Assembly (NCBI GenBank): GCA_947497945.1
Contig: CANMIP010000014.1
Coordinates: 1 to 64,000 of the forward strand
Origin: an uncultured Tropicimonas sp.
GTDB lineage: Bacteria; Pseudomonadota; Alphaproteobacteria; Rhodobacterales; Rhodobacteraceae
Direction of reading: 5' to 3'
Length of the DNA stretch: 64,000 nucleotides
Shown: in pieces, positions 1 to 9,834 of the stretch
Layout: every line of letters starts with the position of its first letter
Numbering within the stretch: the first letter of the stretch is position 1
Translations under genes and position numbers: made by a program
Notes under the pieces: model-generated
What the model saw: only the letters and a program-made list of their open reading frames with translations
Database searches by the model: none
Told to the model about the DNA's origin: nothing

Positions 1-71
1 AGATTGCAGCTACGCTGCCAACTGGAACCTCGTCGCAGCCCCCATCGCTTCAAGGTGATTGTCCACAGGCC

Positions 72-3000
72 CTAGTAGTCGCGTTCGAAATAGACGCCCA
101 CGGAGCTGTCGCCGCTGGAACTGGCCGTGCCCTTGATGGTGACATTCTTGTGCAGGTCGATGTTGAGATCGATCTCGGTGTCACCTTCGCTGTCGGCCAC
201 AAACTCGGTGTAGATATTCTCGCTGAGATATTTGCCGGCCCGCACTTCGGTGCCGCCATCATCCGTGGTGGCCAGGTCGAGATCGTCCAGCCCCAGACCC
301 TCGCGCAGGCCGGCGGTGAGCCCTCCGCCGCCGTGCCCGGTCAGATTTGCCACGGCACTGGCCAGCTGCACCGCCTGAAGCGGTGACAGATCGGTGACGC
401 TCTTGCCGAAGAGGAAGCGGGCGAGCACCTCGTCTTCGGGCAGGTCCGGCACCGAGGTCAGCTTGAATTGCGGGTCGTCCACCGGCCCGGAGATCACCGC
501 GAGGAACTCGAAATCGTCCTGGGTCGAGGAGGCGGTGAGGTCCAGGTAGGGCTTGAGCCCGCCGGCCATGGAGACGGTGCCCTCTTCCATGTCGAGCCGT
601 TTGCCGAGAATGTCGAGCCGGCCGCGGATCACCTCGATCTCGCCGACCGGGGTCGGGCTGGCCGTGGTGCCGCCGATGACCAGCGCTCCGCCGAGCTCGG
701 TGTCCAGCCCGCGGCCACGGATGAAGATCTGTTCCGGCGCCCGGACCGTGATGTCGAGGCCGTAAGCCGGCCCGCCGCCGCCACCGCCGGAGCTGCCAGA
801 CCCCTTGTCTTCCTTTACGAGGCCCGCGCGCTTGCGGGTCAGGAAGACGCCGGCCGGTTCGCCGACATGTTTCAGCTCCGGGATGGCGCCGCCGAAGCCG
901 AGCCCGCCATCGGGGATGCGGATCTCCGTACGGCCGACATCGATACGGCCGGCGATGCTTGCCGCGCCTGTCAGCGGGCCACTGACCTGCACTCCGCCAT
1001 CGAGTGTCGTTGTGAAAAGCGTCGGGTCGGTCAGGACGAAACCGTTCAGCGAGGCTTCGAGATTGGCGACCATGCCGCCGGTCAGCTGTAGCGAGCCGCG
1101 GGCGCCGAGCCCGCCGCCGGCGGGGCCGTTGGCCGAAGCGTCGATCTGCAGCGCCGCGCCGTTCAGGCCGAGATTGACGGAGATGTCGCGAAGGCTCTGG
1201 CGCAGCGTCGGCAGGGCCAGTTCGCCGCCGCTGACCGTGACCGTGCCGGAGAGGGCTTCCAGCGACGGCGCGCCGTTGACGGCGATATCGAAGGCGGCGG
1301 TTCCCGAGACGGAATTGGGCGCAAGAACGCCATTGGCCAGCGCCAGCGGCGCGGTGCCGTTGGCGTCGAGCACGACGGTGGCGAAATCGGCCGCGACCGT
1401 TCCGGAGACGTTGGAGGAGACGCCCTGCGGGCCCAGTGTGTCGAGCGTGACCGCGTAGCCGTCGCCGCTCTGGGACACCGCGCCATTGGCGGCGAACCCG
1501 CCGGTGACGCCGGGCGCGAAGGGGGCGACGGAGGGCATGTCCAGCGACAGGTCGATCGACGTGGCCCCTTGCGCCACGGTGCCCGCGATGGTGGCGGTGC
1601 CGTTATAAGGCAGGCCGGCATCGAGGGTGACGTTCCAGCGGCCTTCCGTGGCTTCCTTTGCGTCGCCCTTGAGGGTGAGCGGACCGGAATAGGCCGGGAC
1701 GAGCGCGCCGATATCGGGCAGGGCAGCCTCGAAGGCGAGTTGCGAGGCGCCGGCGCCATAGGTGCCGCCGGCCGACACGGTGCTGGCATAGGGGCCGTTG
1801 GCATCCACCATCAGCTCCCAGGCGCCGCTCTCCTGCTGCGCCGCGCTGGCGGTGGCGTTGAGCGCGCCGGGGACGCCCGGGACGAAGGCGGAAACCTGCG
1901 GCACATCGAGAATGACCGCCAGCTCGGTTGCGCTGGCGCCGACCGCGCCGTCGATATTGGCCTGGGCGCCCTGCGGTCCGTCGGCGTCGAAATCGATCGC
2001 CCAGCGGCCGTCGCCGGTCTCGGCGGCGTTGCCCGTGGCGCGCAACGGGCCGGAGACCTGCGGCACGAAGCCGGCGAGATCGGGAATGGAAATGTCGAGG
2101 TCGAGATCGCTCTTGCCGCCGCCGGCAACGCCGTCGATGGCGGCCTGTGCGCCTTGCGGCCCGGAGGCATCGAGATCGACCTGCCAGAGACCGTCGCCGG
2201 CATCCGTCGCTTTGCCATTGACCCGGACGGGGCCGGGGACGCTCGGCACGAGCGGGGCGAGATCGGGCAGGGCGGCGAGGAAATTGACCTCGCCCGGACC
2301 GCCGCCAACCCGGCCGTCCAGCGCAACGCTGGCCTCGTAGGGCGCGGAACCGTCGAACTTGAAGTCCCAACCGCCGCTGCCGGTTTCGGAGGCGCGGCCA
2401 GTCAGGGCGACAGCGCCGCTATGGCCCGGCACAAGCGGGGCGACATCCGGCAGCGCGATATCGAGCGCGACATCGCTCTTGCCGGGCGCGACCAGCCCCT
2501 CGACAGCGGCTTTCAGCGCGTAGGGACCGTCGATATCGAGATCGACATCCCATTCGCCGGCAACCTGTTCGCCAGCCCGTCCTGCGATGCGGACAGGGCC
2601 CTCATGGCCGGGAACGAGCGGCGCGATATCGGGGAGGGAAAGGTCGAGCGTGACGTCGCTCTCGCCCGGATGGACCCGGCCGGCAACCTTGCCCGCAAGC
2701 GCGTAGGGGCCGGCGAGATCGAGCCCGACCTGCCAGTCGCCCGCGCCGGTCTCCCGTGCCGTGCCGGCGAGTGTCAGTTCGCCTTCATGCCCGGGCAGGA
2801 CCAGCGAGACGTCGCTCAGCGCGGCATCGAAGCCGAGATCGGAGCTGCCGCCCCCGACCTTGCCCTTGGCATCGGCGGTGACGGCGCGGCTGCGCAGTTC
2901 GAAATGATCGAGAACGGTTCCCTCCAGGTCCCGGCGCGCGGCCGTGGAGATCGTGACGGGGCCGTCGAGCAGGCGGTCGGCGGTCTCCTCGCCGATCGAG

Positions 3001-4622
3001 AGGCCGGTGGCCTCCACATCGGCGGTGACGGCAAATTGCCCGCCGAGCGGGTCGCCCGCGCCGGAAAGATAGGCCTCGGCCTCGCCGGTCAGCGGGCGGC
3101 CGGCCAGGGTCGAGAAGCGCGAGATGTCTTCGGCGCGCAGCCGGCTTTCGCCGGAGAGTTTCAGCGAGCGCTCGGCGATACGCAGGTCGCCCAGGATATT
3201 GGCGCCGAAATCGTCGCCATCGGCATAGAGGCGGGTGACATTGAGCGCGCTGCCCTGTTCCCAGGACAGCCCTGCACCGCCGCCGAGCGTCTCGCCGAGC
3301 GCCTCGGAGAGGCCGGGATCGGCCATCGCGAGGCCGGCAATGTCGAAGAGCAGGTCGGCGGTGATCGCCGCGCCGCCCTCGGTCGTGATCCGGCCGGTGC
3401 CGTCCAGCGCGAGGCTGTCCAGCGTCGCGGCCTCGGTCTCGACGCCGACCGCTTCCGCCGTCAACTGCCAGCGGTCGCTCTGGGCGGCGTCGAAGCTTGC
3501 ATCGAGCGTGACGCCGTCCAGGTAGGTGCCGGGGCCGGAGACCGGCAGGCGCAGCCGCGTGCCATCCGAGCGTCCCATCCGGCCGTCAAGCGCGAAGGCC
3601 GTGGGCAGGCCGTCCGTGCCGAGGCTGAGGCTGCCCTCGAGCGCGAGCGCCTGGGCGGTCAGCGCGAAGCCGGGCAGCTCGAAAGCGCCCTCCGGATCGC
3701 GGCTGCCCTCGGCCTGGAGCCGGATATCGGTGCCGAAGAAATCGTGGAACTCTGCCGGCAGCAGGGGCGTGATGTCGCCGCCGATATCCGCCGTGAAGCC
3801 GGTCTCGCCCGCGTCATTGCCGGTCAGGCTGACCGCACCGGTGATCCGCTCCGTGCCATCGGTGGCCAGCGCGATATCGGCGGTGAAACCGGTGAGCGGC
3901 CCTTCGCCCGCGATCTTCAGCGCGACCGACGGCTCGCCCGGCAGCTTGAGCAGCGAGGTGATCAGCCCGCCCGCGTCTTCCTCTACCTCAAGATCGAGCG
4001 ACAGGGTGCTGCTTTCATTGACGAAACTGCCATGCAGGCTGATGTGGTCTTCCGGCCCGTCGAGTCGGCGTGTTTCCAGGTCGACCTTGCCTTCGCCGCC
4101 CGCGAGCTGAACCCCGCCTTCGAGGCCGAGCACCGCTTCCTGGCCCAGCACCGTCTCGCCGAGCTCGGCGCGTTCGATCGCCAGCCGGTCGATGCGGATC
4201 GAGACCGGCAGCTCGGGCAGGGAGAAGCCGGAAGCCTCGGCCTTGGGCGCATCCGGCAGCTCCGGCAGGGCGCTGTCGGCGGCGGCGGGAACGGGCAGGC
4301 GCGCCACGATCAGCTCGCCCGCGACCAGCGTCTCCACCGAGAGATTGCCGCGCAGGAGTGCGGCCCGGCTCCAGTCCAGCTCGGCATCGCGCAGGGTCAG
4401 CCAGACGCCTTCGTCATCGGCGATGGTCAGCTCGCCGAGGCGCGCGGCCCCCGAGAGCAGCCCCTCGAAGCCGCTGATCCGGACCTCGCGGCCACCAGTG
4501 GAGAGCTTGTCCTGCAGGAAGCGTTGGATCATCCCGCCACCATCCTCGTCATCCTGGGCGAGCGCCGGCGGAGCGAGGAGGAGAAGGCAAGAGGCGAGGG
4601 CGGCGTGGCGGGCAAGTTGCAT
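72..4622 (-). CDS. tamB: Translocation and assembly module protein TamB
   Basis: Inner-membrane-anchored periplasmic protein that works with TamA to assemble outer-membrane proteins and move lipids across the periplasm. The 1516-residue product begins with a hydrophobic signal/anchor (about residues 1-22) and ends in the conserved DUF490 domain (about the last 330 residues), as in the family. The middle is a long beta-rich region with about eight repeats of some 62 residues, each opening with an LVPGHEG-like turn (DNA about 1395-2820). This fits the lipid-groove repeats of TamB-type bridge proteins. The ATG overlaps the tamA stop by one base (TGATG), so the two are translationally coupled. 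Strong call. Confidence 0.95.
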   Translation of the reverse strand: MQLARHAALASCLLLLAPPALAQDDEDGGGMIQRFLQDKLSTGGREVRISGFEGLLSGAARLGELTIADDEGVWLTLRDAELDWSRAALLRGNLSVETLVAGELIVARLPVPAAADSALPELPDAPKAEASGFSLPELPVSIRIDRLAIERAELGETVLGQEAVLGLEGGVQLAGGEGKVDLETRRLDGPEDHISLHGSFVNESSTLSLDLEVEEDAGGLITSLLKLPGEPSVALKIAGEGPLTGFTADIALATDGTERITGAVSLTGNDAGETGFTADIGGDITPLLPAEFHDFFGTDIRLQAEGSRDPEGAFELPGFALTAQALALEGSLSLGTDGLPTAFALDGRMGRSDGTRLRLPVSGPGTYLDGVTLDASFDAAQSDRWQLTAEAVGVETEAATLDSLALDGTGRITTEGGAAITADLLFDIAGLAMADPGLSEALGETLGGGAGLSWEQGSALNVTRLYADGDDFGANILGDLRIAERSLKLSGESRLRAEDISRFSTLAGRPLTGEAEAYLSGAGDPLGGQFAVTADVEATGLSIGEETADRLLDGPVTISTAARRDLEGTVLDHFELRSRAVTADAKGKVGGGSSDLGFDAALSDVSLVLPGHEGELTLAGTARETGAGDWQVGLDLAGPYALAGKVAGRVHPGESDVTLDLSLPDIAPLVPGHEGPVRIAGRAGEQVAGEWDVDLDIDGPYALKAAVEGLVAPGKSDVALDIALPDVAPLVPGHSGAVALTGRASETGSGGWDFKFDGSAPYEASVALDGRVGGGPGEVNFLAALPDLAPLVPSVPGPVRVNGKATDAGDGLWQVDLDASGPQGAQAAIDGVAGGGKSDLDLDISIPDLAGFVPQVSGPLRATGNAAETGDGRWAIDFDADGPQGAQANIDGAVGASATELAVILDVPQVSAFVPGVPGALNATASAAQQESGAWELMVDANGPYASTVSAGGTYGAGASQLAFEAALPDIGALVPAYSGPLTLKGDAKEATEGRWNVTLDAGLPYNGTATIAGTVAQGATSIDLSLDMPSVAPFAPGVTGGFAANGAVSQSGDGYAVTLDTLGPQGVSSNVSGTVAADFATVVLDANGTAPLALANGVLAPNSVSGTAAFDIAVNGAPSLEALSGTVTVSGGELALPTLRQSLRDISVNLGLNGAALQIDASANGPAGGGLGARGSLQLTGGMVANLEASLNGFVLTDPTLFTTTLDGGVQVSGPLTGAASIAGRIDVGRTEIRIPDGGLGFGGAIPELKHVGEPAGVFLTRKRAGLVKEDKGSGSSGGGGGGPAYGLDITVRAPEQIFIRGRGLDTELGGALVIGGTTASPTPVGEIEVIRGRLDILGKRLDMEEGTVSMAGGLKPYLDLTASSTQDDFEFLAVISGPVDDPQFKLTSVPDLPEDEVLARFLFGKSVTDLSPLQAVQLASAVANLTGHGGGGLTAGLREGLGLDDLDLATTDDGGTEVRAGKYLSENIYTEFVADSEGDTEIDLNIDLHKNVTIKGTASSSGDSSVGVYFERDY

Positions 4623-6436
4623 CAGAAAGCCTGTCCGATCCCGATATAGAGTTGAACTTTTTCGGCGTCATCCGGACCGCCGTTGACGGGTGTCGCGATA
4701 TCGACACGGATCGGGCCGAAGCCGGTCTTGTAGCGTACGCCAAGCCCGGCGCCGGACATCCATTCGCCGGTTCCGTCGTAAAACTCCTCGGCCCCGACAT
4801 AGCCGGCATCAACGAAGCCGACGACGCCGAGATTGCCAGCAACATAGGAGCGCAGCTCGGCGGAGGTCGCGACATAGGAGCGGCCACCGATGATCGTGTC
4901 GTCATATTCGCCCGCTCCGAGCGACTGGTAGGGCTGGCCACGGACCGAGCCGCCGCCGCCGGCGAAGAAGAGATAATCGGCCGGAGCGCCGGAGATTTCC
5001 GGCCCGTAGAGGCTGCCCAGTTGCAACCAGCCGGCGATCACCGTGTTGCGCTTCTCGCCGAAGCCGAGATAACCGCGCAGGTCGACCTCGCTCAGCACGC
5101 CGTTTTCCATGTTGTCCACACCGACAAAGGGGCGCAGCTCGGCGGCGAGGAAATAGCCGCGCGTGGCGTCGAACTCGTTGTCCCGCTTGTCCCAGGAGAG
5201 CTGGAGGGGGAAGGAGAACATCTGGTATTCCCGCTCGCCAAAGGCGTCGTCGACCTTGGAGATGCGGTAGTCGAGCCCCGCGCGCAGCTCCAGCTCGTCC
5301 GAATAGTGCCAGGCGAAGGCGCCGCCGATCTCGGCAAGCGTGCTGATATATCCGGGTTCGTCTTCATGCTCGATCGCGGCCCTCAGCAGCGCGTCCACAT
5401 CCGGATGGAAGGTCGCGGGGCGTCGGAAGATGCCGGAGAGATAATAGTCCATGCCGTTGTCTTCGGCCGTCGAGCCGATATTCTCGACATCGAGGTCGAA
5501 GCGAAGGTTCTCCGCACCTCCAAGTAGATTGCGGTGCATCCAGTAGGCATTTACCCGTCCGCCCTCCTGGCTCGAAAGCTCAAGCCCGAATCCAAAGCGG
5601 CGGCGCTTTTCTTCCAGCACGTCGGTCTCGATGGTGAGCTGGTCGCCGGGGCCGACCTGTTCGGCTTCCTTCATCGAGATCGAGCGGAAGGCGCCGGCGC
5701 GGCGCAGGCGCTCGGCGGCATCTTCCAGTTCCTCGGGGCTGAAGGTCTCGCCTTCGGGCAGGCCGGCAATGGCGACGATCCGTTCGGTCCGCATCCGCTT
5801 GTTGCCACGCACGACCATCGGGCCGAAGCGCAGTTTCGGGCCCGGATCGACCGTCAGCCGCGAGGCGATGGTGGAATTGGGGTGATTGGCGGTGATGTCC
5901 TCGCCCGCGAGCTCGGCCTTGGCATGTCCCTCGTCGCGCCAGGAGGAAACGGCCGTGCTCGCCGCCTTGCCGATCAGTCCCGATTGCGCGATCTCGCCCG
6001 TCGCGTAGCCGTCGGGCAGTTCGGTCTTCGGGGCGAGCGGGGTCACGCTGGCCTCCGAGAAGAAGAATTGCGGGCCGGGTTCGACAGTGATGGTTATGTT
6101 GGAGATCGAGCCCGGCGGGCTGAGGGGCGAGATATCGGCCGCCTCGCGCCCGTCGATCCGCACCGAGATCTTGCCGCCGTAATAGCCCTGGCCATAGAGG
6201 ACCGAGATCATGCGCTTGTATTCGGCGCGTGCCGTGCCGAGCAATTCCTCGGGGCTTGTGCGCTCCTCTTCCTGCGCCTGCTTGATCATTGAGGCGCTTT
6301 CGAGTGTCGCGGCAAGCCTCTCTTCCGCGCCCGGCGCATTGAAGGTGACGGTGTTCAGCGCGGCGGCCGGAAGGGCACAGAGCCCGGACAGGATTGCTCC
6401 GCCCAGACACGACATGATGGGGTACCTGGATTTCAT
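4622..6436 (-). CDS. tamA: Translocation and assembly module protein TamA (Omp85 family)
   Basis: Outer-membrane partner of TamB. The 604-residue form chosen here starts at a methionine followed by a clear signal peptide ([18 protein letters not shown], cleavage near ALPAAA). The frame remains open 33 codons further upstream, but that extension is charged and would bury the signal. N-terminal POTRA domains fill about residues 30-260. The rest is an Omp85 beta-barrel rich in aromatic strands and ending in a C-terminal Phe (IGQAF), the usual BAM recognition residue. It diverges from the ParA gene and is co-transcribed with tamB. Confidence 0.93.
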   Translation of the reverse strand: MKSRYPIMSCLGGAILSGLCALPAAALNTVTFNAPGAEERLAATLESASMIKQAQEEERTSPEELLGTARAEYKRMISVLYGQGYYGGKISVRIDGREAADISPLSPPGSISNITITVEPGPQFFFSEASVTPLAPKTELPDGYATGEIAQSGLIGKAASTAVSSWRDEGHAKAELAGEDITANHPNSTIASRLTVDPGPKLRFGPMVVRGNKRMRTERIVAIAGLPEGETFSPEELEDAAERLRRAGAFRSISMKEAEQVGPGDQLTIETDVLEEKRRRFGFGLELSSQEGGRVNAYWMHRNLLGGAENLRFDLDVENIGSTAEDNGMDYYLSGIFRRPATFHPDVDALLRAAIEHEDEPGYISTLAEIGGAFAWHYSDELELRAGLDYRISKVDDAFGEREYQMFSFPLQLSWDKRDNEFDATRGYFLAAELRPFVGVDNMENGVLSEVDLRGYLGFGEKRNTVIAGWLQLGSLYGPEISGAPADYLFFAGGGGSVRGQPYQSLGAGEYDDTIIGGRSYVATSAELRSYVAGNLGVVGFVDAGYVGAEEFYDGTGEWMSGAGLGVRYKTGFGPIRVDIATPVNGGPDDAEKVQLYIGIGQAF

Positions 6437-6810
6437 CGACACTATCCCTCGCCCTCCTGGGCCCGCTTCCGAATTCCCGGAACAGGACCAGTCCTGTTTT
6501 TTGCGGTTGTAACGTGAGGCGGACGAAACCGCCAAGGGCGAATGGCGCAGGCGGCCCGGAAATCTGGCGGGATGTTGCCAGAGCGGGCGGGTTCCGGGCG
6601 TGGTTCCGGCGCAGATCGCGGGGCGAGGCGGGAAAGCGGCAGGTTGCGCGGCGCGGAGGGCTGCACCGTCCGGTCCGGAGCGAATCCCCCTCCGCGCGTC
6701 GGCGGGGGCTGGCCATTTGCCTCACCCATGCGACGGGGGCCGGCGGTTGTGCCCAATCGGCATCTGCGTCACCATTCCGCGCAGATGAGGCGACGAGAGC
6801 GGGGCATCCC
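6437..6810. other. Intergenic region between divergent tamA and ParA gene
   Basis: This 374-bp gap must hold the promoters of both divergent genes. Apart from a T-run near 6497-6502 I see no convincing hairpin, operator or small gene. Open frames across it are GC-rich shadows without recognisable motifs. Confidence 0.4.
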
Positions 6811-7449
6811 ATGGCCGGACAGACGATTACCGTTGCGCAGCAGAAGGGCGGCAGCGGCAAGACCACGGTTGCGGTCAATCTCGCGGTGCATCTGATGGCG
6901 CAGGGCCACTCGGTCGCGGTGCTCGATACCGATCCGCAAGGCTCGCTCGGGCGCTGGTTCATGACCCGGCTGGAAGCAACCGATGGCGCGCCGGGGCTTG
7001 AGTTTTCGACCGCGTCCGCCTGGGGCGTTGGCTATGAATGCGAGAAGCTGCGCCGGACGAATGACTTTGTCTTCATAGACACCCCGCCCAAGGCCGACAG
7101 CGACCTGCGCCCGGCGCTGCGCGAGGCCGATCTCGTCCTCGTCCCGGTCTCCGCCAGCCAGCTCGATCTCTGGGCGACGGAGGCGGTGCTGGAGCTGGTT
7201 GAACGGACCCGAAAGTCGGCGCTGACCGTGCTGAACCGGGCGCGGGCGGGGACACGGCTTTCGTCTGAGATGGTTGAAGGGATGCAGGGGCTCGACGCGC
7301 CGGTCGCCGAGACGGTGCTTGGCAATCGCGTGGTCTTCGCAGAGGCGCTCGGGCAGGGCTTCGGCGTGCAGGAGCGGCAGCGTTCGGGCAGGGCGGCGTC
7401 AGAGATCGCGGCACTCTGGAGCGAGATTGCAGGCATATTGGGGCGGTGA
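6811..7449 (+). CDS. Orphan ParA-family ATPase
   Basis: Deviant-Walker ATPase of the ParA/MinD superfamily, 212 residues. The start was placed at the ATG giving [10 protein letters not shown], because the P-loop KGGSGKTT then lies at residues 12-19 as in the family; the open frame continues upstream without homology. A Walker B-like segment, [13 protein letters not shown], follows at about 85-97. It is short and has no N-terminal HTH and no parB beside it, so it resembles stand-alone ParA proteins that position protein clusters or flagellar/chemotaxis complexes rather than a plasmid-partition ATPase. The cargo cannot be told from the sequence. Confidence 0.85.
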   Translation: MAGQTITVAQQKGGSGKTTVAVNLAVHLMAQGHSVAVLDTDPQGSLGRWFMTRLEATDGAPGLEFSTASAWGVGYECEKLRRTNDFVFIDTPPKADSDLRPALREADLVLVPVSASQLDLWATEAVLELVERTRKSALTVLNRARAGTRLSSEMVEGMQGLDAPVAETVLGNRVVFAEALGQGFGVQERQRSGRAASEIAALWSEIAGILGR

Positions 7450-7640
7450 AGGCGGGATTGCCCGGGGCGTCGTAGATCGACCGGCCGGCATTTCTCCGTG
7501 CGGGTCCGTCCTTGGTCGGAGCCTGCGCTTCGCATGTACAGTAACGGGATGCGCAAGAGAGGACCTCCGGCTCAGACCGTCCTGAAAACCGCCGGAAATG
7601 TTGGCAAGGAGCCGTTTGCGGGCTTTGGGGCGGTGCGCTG

Positions 7641-7875
7641 ATGGGCACGGAATCAAGGCCGAAGGCCGCCGTGCCAGCGCCTGCCCGTCCCGGCGGGCTG
7701 GCGCTTTAATCACCGGGCGTAACGCTCTGACCTTCTTCGAATTTGGCAAGGATGAAGTGCAGACCCCAGATGTTGCAGCGCCACCCCACGGGCAGGCGCT
7801 GGCACGGCTGGCGCAACGCTCTAACCGCCGGTTTGGCATCCGCGCCCCGTTCAACGAACGTCTTCTTCTTTGAAG
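7641..7875 (+). repeat. Dispersed intergenic repeat, copy A (inverted-repeat ends)
   Basis: Copy A of an element found three times in this window. Its core (7668-7808, 141 bp) is bounded by a perfect 21-bp inverted repeat (7668-7688 and 7788-7808) around a 99-base centre. The centre carries a conserved block at 7757-7785 with GTGCAGACCCCAGATGTTGC. Similarity to copies B and C extends on the left into GGGCACGGAATC. A second inner pairing (CTGGCGCT with AGCGCCA) would extend the hairpin. It lies between convergent genes. No transposase or target duplication is visible. Confidence 0.8.
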
Positions 7876-7964
7876 CGCAAATGGCGCCCGGCTCCGGAAA
7901 GCGCCGATCTGCCGGAGTTCCCGACAGGCGGCTGCCTGATAGGAGCGCCGCAAGGCCTCTCGGG

Positions 7965-9041
7965 TCAGCGCCGCAGACGGTTCGGCAGCAGGGATGCGAC
8001 GAGTTCCGGCCCAAGCTCCGGTGGCCGCCCGGTGGCCAGGTCCGCCAGCAGGCGCGCGGCGGCCGGGGCGGTCTGGAAGCCGTACCCGCCCTGTCCCGCG
8101 CACCAAAGGAAGTCTGGCGCCGTCGGGTCCGGACCGAGGACGAGCGCGCGGTCTGGCGCGAAGCTGCGCAGGCCGGCCCAGGTGGTCTCGACGCGGGTCA
8201 CCTCCACCGTGGCGAAGGGCTGGTAGCGCGCGAGCCCCTCGGCGATGACCATGTCATCGGCCCAGGCATCCTGCGGCTCGACCGGGTCCTCGTCGGCCGG
8301 CGAGACCAGCCAGGCGCCGGCATCGGGCTTGGCGTACCAATCCTCCCCGGCCTCGTCGACAAAGGGCCAGGCCCGGGTGTCGAGCCCGTCCGGCGCCGGC
8401 AGCCGCGCCATCGAGCGGCGCAGCGGGCGAATGCCGATCGGCGCGACACCGGCCATCCGCGCGACCTCGTCGGCCCAGGCGCCGGCCGCATTGACCAGCC
8501 GCTTCGCCTCGAACGCGCCGTCCTGCGTCGTGACCTGCCAGCCGTTCCCCAGATGTCGGATCGCGGTGACGGCCTGGCCGGTCCGGATCTGCGCCCCCAT
8601 ATGGCGGGCGCTTTTCGCGTAATGCTGCAGCAACCGGTCTGTATCGAGGTCGAAGGCGGTCTCGAGCCAGGCCGCGCGGCTGCAATGCGCCGTGTTCAGG
8701 ATCGGCCAGATCTCGCGCGCCTCGGCCGGGGACAGCTCCTCGGCGCCGAAAGAGGCATGTTCGCGCTCGAACAGCGCCTCCCGGTCCGGCGCGGACACCA
8801 TGAGGAACCCGCGTTTCGACAGCACCTCGGTTGCCGCATGGGTTTCCGCGCTGGCGGAGTTCAGGGCGCGCACCGCGGGGTTGCCATAAGCTTCCAGGAA
8901 CATCGCCGCGGAGCGACCCGAGGCGTGGTAGCCAAGTGCCGTTTCCGCCTCCAGCAGGCAGGCCGACTGTCCGGCGCGCGCTAGCTCGGCCGCGACCGAG
9001 AGGCCGGCAATCCCGCCGCCGATGATAAGGTAATCTCTCAT
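7965..9041 (-). CDS. FAD-dependent amino-acid oxidase-like oxidoreductase (DadA/DAO family)
   Basis: 358-residue glycine/D-amino-acid oxidase-like flavoenzyme. An N-terminal Rossmann dinucleotide site, IIGGGIAGLS (residues 6-15), is followed by a Glu at the end of strand 2 (LLEAE) for the FAD ribose. The C-terminal GQGGYGFQTAPA is the second FAD contact typical of DAO proteins. The substrate is not predictable; sarcosine, glycine or a D-amino acid are all possible. It is a single gene facing left, with repeat copy A just downstream of its stop, and divergent from nrdR. Confidence 0.85.
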   Translation of the reverse strand: MRDYLIIGGGIAGLSVAAELARAGQSACLLEAETALGYHASGRSAAMFLEAYGNPAVRALNSASAETHAATEVLSKRGFLMVSAPDREALFEREHASFGAEELSPAEAREIWPILNTAHCSRAAWLETAFDLDTDRLLQHYAKSARHMGAQIRTGQAVTAIRHLGNGWQVTTQDGAFEAKRLVNAAGAWADEVARMAGVAPIGIRPLRRSMARLPAPDGLDTRAWPFVDEAGEDWYAKPDAGAWLVSPADEDPVEPQDAWADDMVIAEGLARYQPFATVEVTRVETTWAGLRSFAPDRALVLGPDPTAPDFLWCAGQGGYGFQTAPAAARLLADLATGRPPELGPELVASLLPNRLRR

Positions 9042-9366
9042 GCCGCTTTCATGCCACCAAGCGCGGCGGGGGAAAAGCGCCCAAACCGCGCGGCGGGCAG
9101 GAAAAACCGGCCTTCGCCAAGCGTGCTGAGAATATGGTCATTTTCTCCGTCAGGCGGGATTTTCCTCGCCGGGAAAATCTTTTGCGGAGGAAGCCGGACG
9201 ATGCCTCTTCGAGAGGTTGCTTTCGTCGGGAGCAAGCCGTGTGGTGCGGAACACCGACAAGATAGGGTATGTGGATAAATCCCCTACCCAAGCATTCGAG
9301 GCTGTCCTATAGTCATCGTAACAAGAAGGGGGACCACCCCCAGGGGCAGTAGGAAAGGGGACGCCA
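9042..9366. other. Intergenic region upstream of nrdR
   Basis: This 325-bp divergent gap holds the nrdR promoter and the promoter of the leftward oxidoreductase. An 8-bp stem (9158-9165 with 9172-9179) followed by TTTT is visible, but no gene reads into it from the left. A strong purine-rich ribosome-binding region (GTAGGAAAGGGG) precedes nrdR. Confidence 0.4.
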
Positions 9367-9834
9367 ATGCGGTGCCCGTTTTGCGGAAATGTCGATACGC
9401 AGGTCAAGGATTCACGGCCGGCGGAGGACCATGTCGCGATCCGTCGACGGCGGTTCTGTCCGTCATGCGGCGGTCGTTTTACCACATATGAGCGCGTGCA
9501 GCTGCGCGACCTGGTGGTGATCAAGTCCAACGGGCGGCGCGAGGATTTCGACCGCGACAAGCTGGAACGGTCTGTTCGTATCGCGTTGCAGAAACGACCG
9601 GTGGAGCCGGATCGGATCGACCAGATGATTTCCGGCATCGTGCGGCGGCTCGAGAGCATGGGCGAGACGGATATCAAGTCCACGACCATCGGCGAGATCG
9701 TCATGGAGACCCTGGCGCGGATCGATACCGTGGCCTATGTCCGCTTCGCTTCCGTCTACAAGAACTTCCAGGCAGCTGACGATTTCGACAAGTTTGTCAG
9801 TGAGTTGCGGCCCGGGGAGTCGGCGCCCGAGTGA
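9367..9834 (+). CDS. nrdR: Transcriptional repressor NrdR
   Basis: Global repressor of ribonucleotide reductase genes that senses dATP/ATP. The 155-residue product has the zinc ribbon Cys3-x2-Cys6 ... Cys31-x2-Cys34, then an ATP-cone domain over about residues 46-140 ([20 protein letters not shown] is its first strand-helix). Length and architecture are standard. The stop codon overlaps the GTG of ribD by four bases, so nrdR and ribD are translationally coupled, as in many alphaproteobacteria. Confidence 0.97.
   Translation: MRCPFCGNVDTQVKDSRPAEDHVAIRRRRFCPSCGGRFTTYERVQLRDLVVIKSNGRREDFDRDKLERSVRIALQKRPVEPDRIDQMISGIVRRLESMGETDIKSTTIGEIVMETLARIDTVAYVRFASVYKNFQAADDFDKFVSELRPGESAPE

Noticed and set aside
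1569-4649. A 1026-codon open frame on the + strand antisense to tamB
   Set aside because: Lack of stops is a by-product of GC-rich codon use in tamB. It has no motifs or ribosome-binding site, and composition is typical of an antisense shadow.
6811-7449. ParA ATPase as evidence of a plasmid or integrated partition locus
   Set aside because: No parB, parS-like repeats, replication or mobility genes nearby. The protein is of the short orphan type common on alphaproteobacterial chromosomes.
9158-9183. Hairpin GATTTTCC/GGAAAATC followed by TTTT upstream of nrdR
   Set aside because: Looks like a short terminator, but no gene is read into it from the left. The 8-bp AT-rich stem is weak, so it was not listed as a feature.
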